The translations under genes were made by a program, and so were the position numbers. 64,000 nucleotides of DNA from Brachybacterium sacelli (GTDB taxonomy: Bacteria > Actinomycetota > Actinomycetes > Actinomycetales > Dermabacteraceae). The notes under the pieces were generated by a model. That model was not told where the DNA came from, made no database searches, and worked only from the letters and a program-made list of their open reading frames with translations. The stretch is from positions 806,001 to 870,000 of the forward strand of contig NZ_JAGIOD010000002.1 of NCBI RefSeq assembly GCF_017876545.1, in the 5' to 3' direction. This document shows, piece after piece, positions 60,794-64,000 of this stretch (position 1 is its first letter; every line of letters begins with the position of its first letter).

Positions 60794-62376
60794 GTGCGTC
60801 GGCCCCGATCCCGGCACCTGACGTCCCTCCCGCCTCCGAGCAGCCCTGGCAGCGCCTGGACGTGCGCACGATCCTGGCGTCCGTCCTCGTCCTCGCCGCC
60901 GTGCTGCTCGGGATCGGCGTGGTGGTGGCGATCGGCATGCTGCTGCTCGGCGTCGGCCCGGGTTGGGTGCTGCTCTGGGTCGGCGGCGGCGTCACGGTGC
61001 TCAGCGCGCTCGTCGCCCTGGTCGAATGGATCCGCCTGCGAACCACCACCTACCGGCTCGACGGCACCCGCATCGAACGGCGCGTGCGCTTCCTCGGCAG
61101 CTCCCGCACCTCGCTGGCGCGCGACCGGATCCGCAACGTCGAGCTGTCCGCCGACCTGTTCCAGCGTCGCCTCGGCATCGCGGAGGTCAAGCTCGCGACC
61201 GCCGACGGGGGCGGGGAGCGCTTCCACCTCCAGGCGCTCGACCGCGCCGTCGCCGACGCACTCCGGATCGAGCTGCTGGGGGAGCGGGCCACCGCCGAGA
61301 CCGGCACCCTGGCCACGATCGACTGGGGGTGGCTGAGATATGCGCCGGTGTCGCTGACCACCGGCGCGATCGGTGTGGCCGCCTACGGCGCCGTGTTCCA
61401 GGTCTTCGACTGGTTCGCCGCGGTGCCCGCGCTGATCGCCTGGATCGCGCAGACCTTCGGTGCATTCCCCCTGATCCTGCTGATCCCGGCGCTGATCCTG
61501 GGAGCGGTGGTCCTCGGGGCCGTGGCCACGCTCGCGCTCTATGTCGAGGGCTGGTGGGGCTACCGGCTCGGACGTCACCGGGACGCCTCCCTCGACCTGC
61601 ACCGCGGCCTGCTCGTCAGCCGCTCCACCGTGTTCGACGGGGACCGGCTGCGAGGGCTCACGCTGCACGAGCCGCTCGGGCTGCGGCGCGTCGGCGGGGC
61701 CCGGCTCGACGTCATCGCGGTGGGAGTGAAGGCCCCCGAGGGGGACCAGAAGAACGCACAGTCCCCGGCGCTGGTGCCCGCCTCCCCGCGAGCCGTCGGC
61801 GCGGGCGTGGCGGCGACGGTGCTCGGTGCCGCACTGCCGGAGGAGCTGAGCTCCCATCCGCCGGCGGCCCGGCGCAAGAGGTTCCTGCGCGCCGGGATGC
61901 TCACCGCGGCCGGCACCGTCCCGGCCGTGATCCCTGCGCTCCTCCGCCCCTCGCTGTGGTGGATCCCGGTCCTCACCGTCCTGGTGCTGGCCGCGCTCAC
62001 CGCGGTGCTCGCCCTCGACAACGCCCGCGGGCTCGGCCACCTGGTCACCGAGCGCCATGTCGTGCTGCGCAAGGGCTCCCTCTTCCGCCGCACGGATGTG
62101 ATGGACCGGGAGGGGGTGCTCGGTTGGAACCTCACCCGCAGCCCGTTCCAGCGGCGCTCCGGGCTGGGCACGGTGGTCGCGACCTCCGCGGGCGGCAGCG
62201 GCGCCTTCCACCTGCCCGATGTCGCGGCGGAGCAGGCGCGCGAGGTGATGGGCAGCGCAGGAAGGGTCTGGGAGCATCTGCAGGTCGGCGCACCCGCAGC
62301 AGGAGACGTCAGCGCCGGGGCGGGGCGACGTCCGCCCTCCGCCGGTCCCGGCGACGCAGCTCCTCGAGACCGCTGA
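60790..62376 (+). CDS. PH-domain (YdbT-like) membrane protein with three repeats
   Basis: 528 residues. A pair of N-terminal membrane helices, then bPH2 repeats: TTYRLDGTRIERRVRFLGSS with RDRIRNVELSADLFQRRLG; a second membrane pair, then GLLVSRSTVFDGDRLRGLTL; a third pair, then HVVLRKGSLFRRTDVMDREG and TRSPFQRRSGLGTVV. Coupled to the YdbS-like gene by ATGA overlap. The C-terminal 40 residues are Pro/Ala-rich. Acts at the inner membrane with cytoplasmic PH-like faces; ligand unknown. Confidence 0.85.
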   Translation: MSASAPIPAPDVPPASEQPWQRLDVRTILASVLVLAAVLLGIGVVVAIGMLLLGVGPGWVLLWVGGGVTVLSALVALVEWIRLRTTTYRLDGTRIERRVRFLGSSRTSLARDRIRNVELSADLFQRRLGIAEVKLATADGGGERFHLQALDRAVADALRIELLGERATAETGTLATIDWGWLRYAPVSLTTGAIGVAAYGAVFQVFDWFAAVPALIAWIAQTFGAFPLILLIPALILGAVVLGAVATLALYVEGWWGYRLGRHRDASLDLHRGLLVSRSTVFDGDRLRGLTLHEPLGLRRVGGARLDVIAVGVKAPEGDQKNAQSPALVPASPRAVGAGVAATVLGAALPEELSSHPPAARRKRFLRAGMLTAAGTVPAVIPALLRPSLWWIPVLTVLVLAALTAVLALDNARGLGHLVTERHVVLRKGSLFRRTDVMDREGVLGWNLTRSPFQRRSGLGTVVATSAGGSGAFHLPDVAAEQAREVMGSAGRVWEHLQVGAPAAGDVSAGAGRRPPSAGPGDAAPRDR

Positions 62377-62578
62377 TCACGAGCAGGAGCACCACCACGC
62401 CGAGCAGGATCCACTGCTCGAACAGCCCGGCGAGGACGCCGGTGATCACCAGGGCGACGAGATAGACGACGGTCATCACCTGCGCGGAGACTCCCAGCAG
62501 TCGTGCCCCGAACCTGCCTCGCAGCAGCCGCAGCGCCAGTAGCACGGCGATGGCGCCGATCGTGAGGAGCTTCAGCAT
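62309..62578 (-). CDS. Small membrane protein, unknown
   Basis: 89 residues with three hydrophobic stretches (LLTIGAIAVLLALRLL; VSAQVMTVVYLVALVITGVL; WILLGVVVLLLVISGLEEL) and an Arg-rich tail. Antisense overlap of 68 bases with the end of the YdbT-like gene. GAGGAG lies 8 bases before TTG (62581) and 11 before ATG (62578); ATG is chosen. No family recognised. Confidence 0.65.
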   Translation of the reverse strand: MLKLLTIGAIAVLLALRLLRGRFGARLLGVSAQVMTVVYLVALVITGVLAGLFEQWILLGVVVLLLVISGLEELRRRDRRRADVAPPRR

Positions 62579-62609
62579 CAAGCGGACGGCTCCTCACGAC
62601 GGGGACGGC

Positions 62610-63080
62610 GTGCACCTCGCGGGGTGGTTCTCAAACCCGCGCAAGCCGCTCGTGACGTTGATTCGCCGGGTTCTGCGGGGATCGCGGCGCTCGGCGTCGC
62701 GTCCTGAGCGTCAGCCTGTCGAGGATGTACGTGGCCCGGTGGCGAAGAATTCACCCCGGGCTCAAACCCGTTTGAGTGTCTCGAATCGGGCTGCGCTGGC
62801 CGAGGAGTACGCCAAGGATGTGCCTGTTGATGAGCTGGTACGGCGGTTCGGGATACATCGCACGACGGTGCACCGGCTCGCTTCTCAGGCGGGCATCTCG
62901 GTGCGCCGCCGCGGTCTGGATGAGCCCGGGCGCCAGAAGGCTGCGCGATTGTACGAACAGGGCATGACGCTCGAAGAGGTCGCGGCCGAACTGGCGATCG
63001 GCGACGAGACGGTGCGTTCTGCGGTCGTGGCCTGTGGGGGAACGATCCGCCCGCGCGGTCGCCGTCCCGCCAGGGTCTGA
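62610..63080 (+). pseudogene. C-terminal remnant of a serine-recombinase-type protein with HTH repeats
   Basis: In frame: LAGWFSNPRKPLVTLIRR resembles the end of actinobacterial recombinases, then EEYAKDVPVDELVRRFGIHR and TTVHRLASQAGIS, a helix-turn-helix; a second, AARLYEQGMTLEEVAAELAI, follows, ending PRGRRPAR. Catalytic domains are absent; the sequence to its left is the neighbouring membrane-protein gene. It could be a short HTH gene starting at GTG 62739, but no ribosome-binding site is seen. It probably marks the edge of a mobile segment. Confidence 0.55.
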
Positions 63081-63187
63081 CGGGCCTGTAGCTCACCTCG
63101 CTGTCAGGGACAGTCGAGGCCGAGGATGGTCGTCGCGCTGCTGAATCAGCCCAGCTACGGCGCCAACCTGCCAAAGTGTCATCTGCG

Positions 63188-63221
63188 GTTGACATTCCAA
63201 GGTGTGTCAACGTACGTTGAC
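63188..63221 (+). promoter_or_regulatory. Promoter and palindromic operator of the HTH-ABC exporter operon
   Basis: Within 34 bases the half-site GTTGAC occurs at 63188 (+), 63206 (-) and 63216 (+). The pairs are GTTGACA-N10-TGTCAAC and the perfect 16-bp palindrome GTCAACGTACGTTGAC. TTGACA (63189-63194) and TACGTT (63213-63218) form a strong promoter overlapping these sites with 18-base spacing. Confidence 0.75.
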
Positions 63222-63251
63222 TATACGACGAGGGAGGAGGGACGGGTTGAG

Positions 63252-63482
63252 ATGGGTGAGCAGCAAATGAGCGCGTTGGTTGTCCAGTCGGGCGATGACG
63301 ACCCGTTGCGGGCGCTTGCGGCGGTGGCCGAACTGCATGGCGAGGTCAACCGCGCTGAGGCGGTGGTGGTGCGTCGGGCAAGGATGAGCGGTGCGTCCTG
63401 GGCACAGATCGCTCGCGTGCTGGGCGTGAGCCGGCAGGCGGTCCACAAGAAGTACGGTGGAACGCGGTTCAGCCGTGGCTGA
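63252..63482 (+). CDS. Small HTH protein upstream of ABC exporter
   Basis: 76 residues. After DPLRALAAVAELHGEVNRAE comes a helix-turn-helix, ARMSGASWAQIARVLGVSRQ with AVHKKYGG at the recognition helix. This small HTH commonly precedes MsbA-like exporter genes in actinobacteria, often annotated as AsnC-like. GGAGGAGG lies about 12 bases before the ATG. Its last 8 bases overlap the exporter's GTG start. It probably represses its own palindrome-rich promoter. Confidence 0.8.
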   Translation: MGEQQMSALVVQSGDDDPLRALAAVAELHGEVNRAEAVVVRRARMSGASWAQIARVLGVSRQAVHKKYGGTRFSRG

Positions 63483-64000
63483 CAGTAAGACTTCCACGCC
63501 GAAGGCGAGCCTGCGCGACCTGTTCTCCTACTTGCGTGAACACCGCGGGGTGCTGGCCATCGTGCTGGTCATCTCGCTGGTGGGTGCCGCACTGAACCTG
63601 GCGCAGCCGCTGATGGTCAACCAAGTCATCGCGGCCGTGGGCGACGGACGAGACCTCAGCGGCCCGGTGGCGGTGCTGGTGGGACTCGTCGTGGGCGCGG
63701 GGCTGGTGGACGCCGCACAGCAGTTCTTGCTGGGGCGCACCGCCGAGGGAGTGGTGTTCTGCGCGCGCCGCCAGCTACTGGGACGCATGCTCCGGTTACC
63801 GATCCGCGAGTATGACGCCCGCCGCACCGGCGACCTGGTCTCCCGGGTGGGATCGGACACCACCATGGTGCGCGAGGCGCTGACGGGCGGGCTCGTCGAG
63901 GCACTGAGCGGCGTGTTGGTCTTTGTCGGGGCGCTGGTCGCGATGGCACTGCTGGACCTGACCCTGCTGGGCATCACGCTGGCCGTCATCTTGGTCGCCG
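63475..64000 (+). CDS. ABC exporter (MsbA/multidrug type), 5' part
   Basis: 175 residues visible before the window ends. They contain an ABC type 1 transmembrane domain: VLAIVLVISLVGAALNLAQP, LMVNQVIAAVGD, VLVGLVVGAGLVDAAQQFLL and the coupling helix RRQLLGRMLRLPIREYDARR with TGDLVSRVGSD. The GTG at 63475 overlaps the HTH gene by 8 bases, so it is translationally coupled. The ATP-binding domain lies outside. Probable drug or peptide exporter. Confidence 0.88.
   Translation, partial: MADSKTSTPKASLRDLFSYLREHRGVLAIVLVISLVGAALNLAQPLMVNQVIAAVGDGRDLSGPVAVLVGLVVGAGLVDAAQQFLLGRTAEGVVFCARRQLLGRMLRLPIREYDARRTGDLVSRVGSDTTMVREALTGGLVEALSGVLVFVGALVAMALLDLTLLGITLAVILVA

Noticed and set aside
1..64000. CRISPR arrays, rRNA operons, prophage structural genes
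   Set aside because: No regularly spaced repeats, no rRNA sequence and no phage structural proteins were found.

Overview
The window is high-GC, gene-dense DNA from an actinobacterium, most likely a Micrococcales member (Brachybacterium/Dermabacteraceae-like; the genus is a guess from protein flavour). The evidence is the roughly 70% GC codon usage, frequent GTG starts, many leaderless starts of the form TANNNT-N6/7-ATG or GTG, and the core order pncB-clpS-DUF2017-murI-(Rv1339-like MBL)-rph-rdgB known from mycobacteria. There is no rRNA and no CRISPR. Three tRNAs are present (Leu-UAG, Lys-CUU, His-GUG).

Layout. 0-3 kb: a truncated P-loop kinase and the threonine-to-glycine pair tdh-kbl. 3-9.5 kb: HrpA helicase, a secreted lysozyme-like protein and an ACT-domain malic enzyme. 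9.6-15.1 kb: a peptide/oligosaccharide-type ABC importer in which the second permease is fused to the first ATPase. 15.2-18.5 kb: CPBP protease, an ABC-ATPase remnant, a serine beta-lactamase-fold hydrolase and a VanZ-like protein. 18.5-26.9 kb: DUF3039 plus helicase, then the conserved pncB/clpS/murI/rph/rdgB block, which contains a large hairpin and a 52-bp direct duplication. 27-28.2 kb: DUF4916 and a histidine phosphatase.

28.6-36.9 kb looks accessory. It has three SDR genes, a decayed lipoprotein, a PAP2 phosphatase and an IS30-family transposase bracketed by 36-bp inverted repeats, a methyltransferase, an NTF2-like protein, a lysine-less P-loop protein, a headless aminoglycoside-phosphotransferase fragment and a small leaderless gene. 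It abuts tRNA-Leu. 37-50.8 kb is a mixed core of SDRs, a GNAT, a cation diffusion facilitator paired with a half-size solute-binding lipoprotein, a Zn-dehydrogenase, an isochorismatase, a mycothiol-dependent isomerase-like protein and a small alarmone synthetase.

51-56.5 kb forms a one-carbon module: a MetF-like reductase, a DmdA-like tetrahydrofolate-dependent demethylase, an IclR regulator with twin palindromic operators, and a dimethylglycine-oxidase-like flavoprotein. 57.5-59.4 kb carries an apparently genuine fusion of oligoribonuclease (Orn) to an AGE-superfamily sugar isomerase, the most unusual protein seen here. 60.2-62.4 kb holds a paired PH-domain operon. The right end (62.6 kb to the edge) looks mobile: a serine-recombinase C-terminal remnant, then a small HTH gene under a palindrome-rich promoter, translationally coupled to an ABC exporter that runs off the window.
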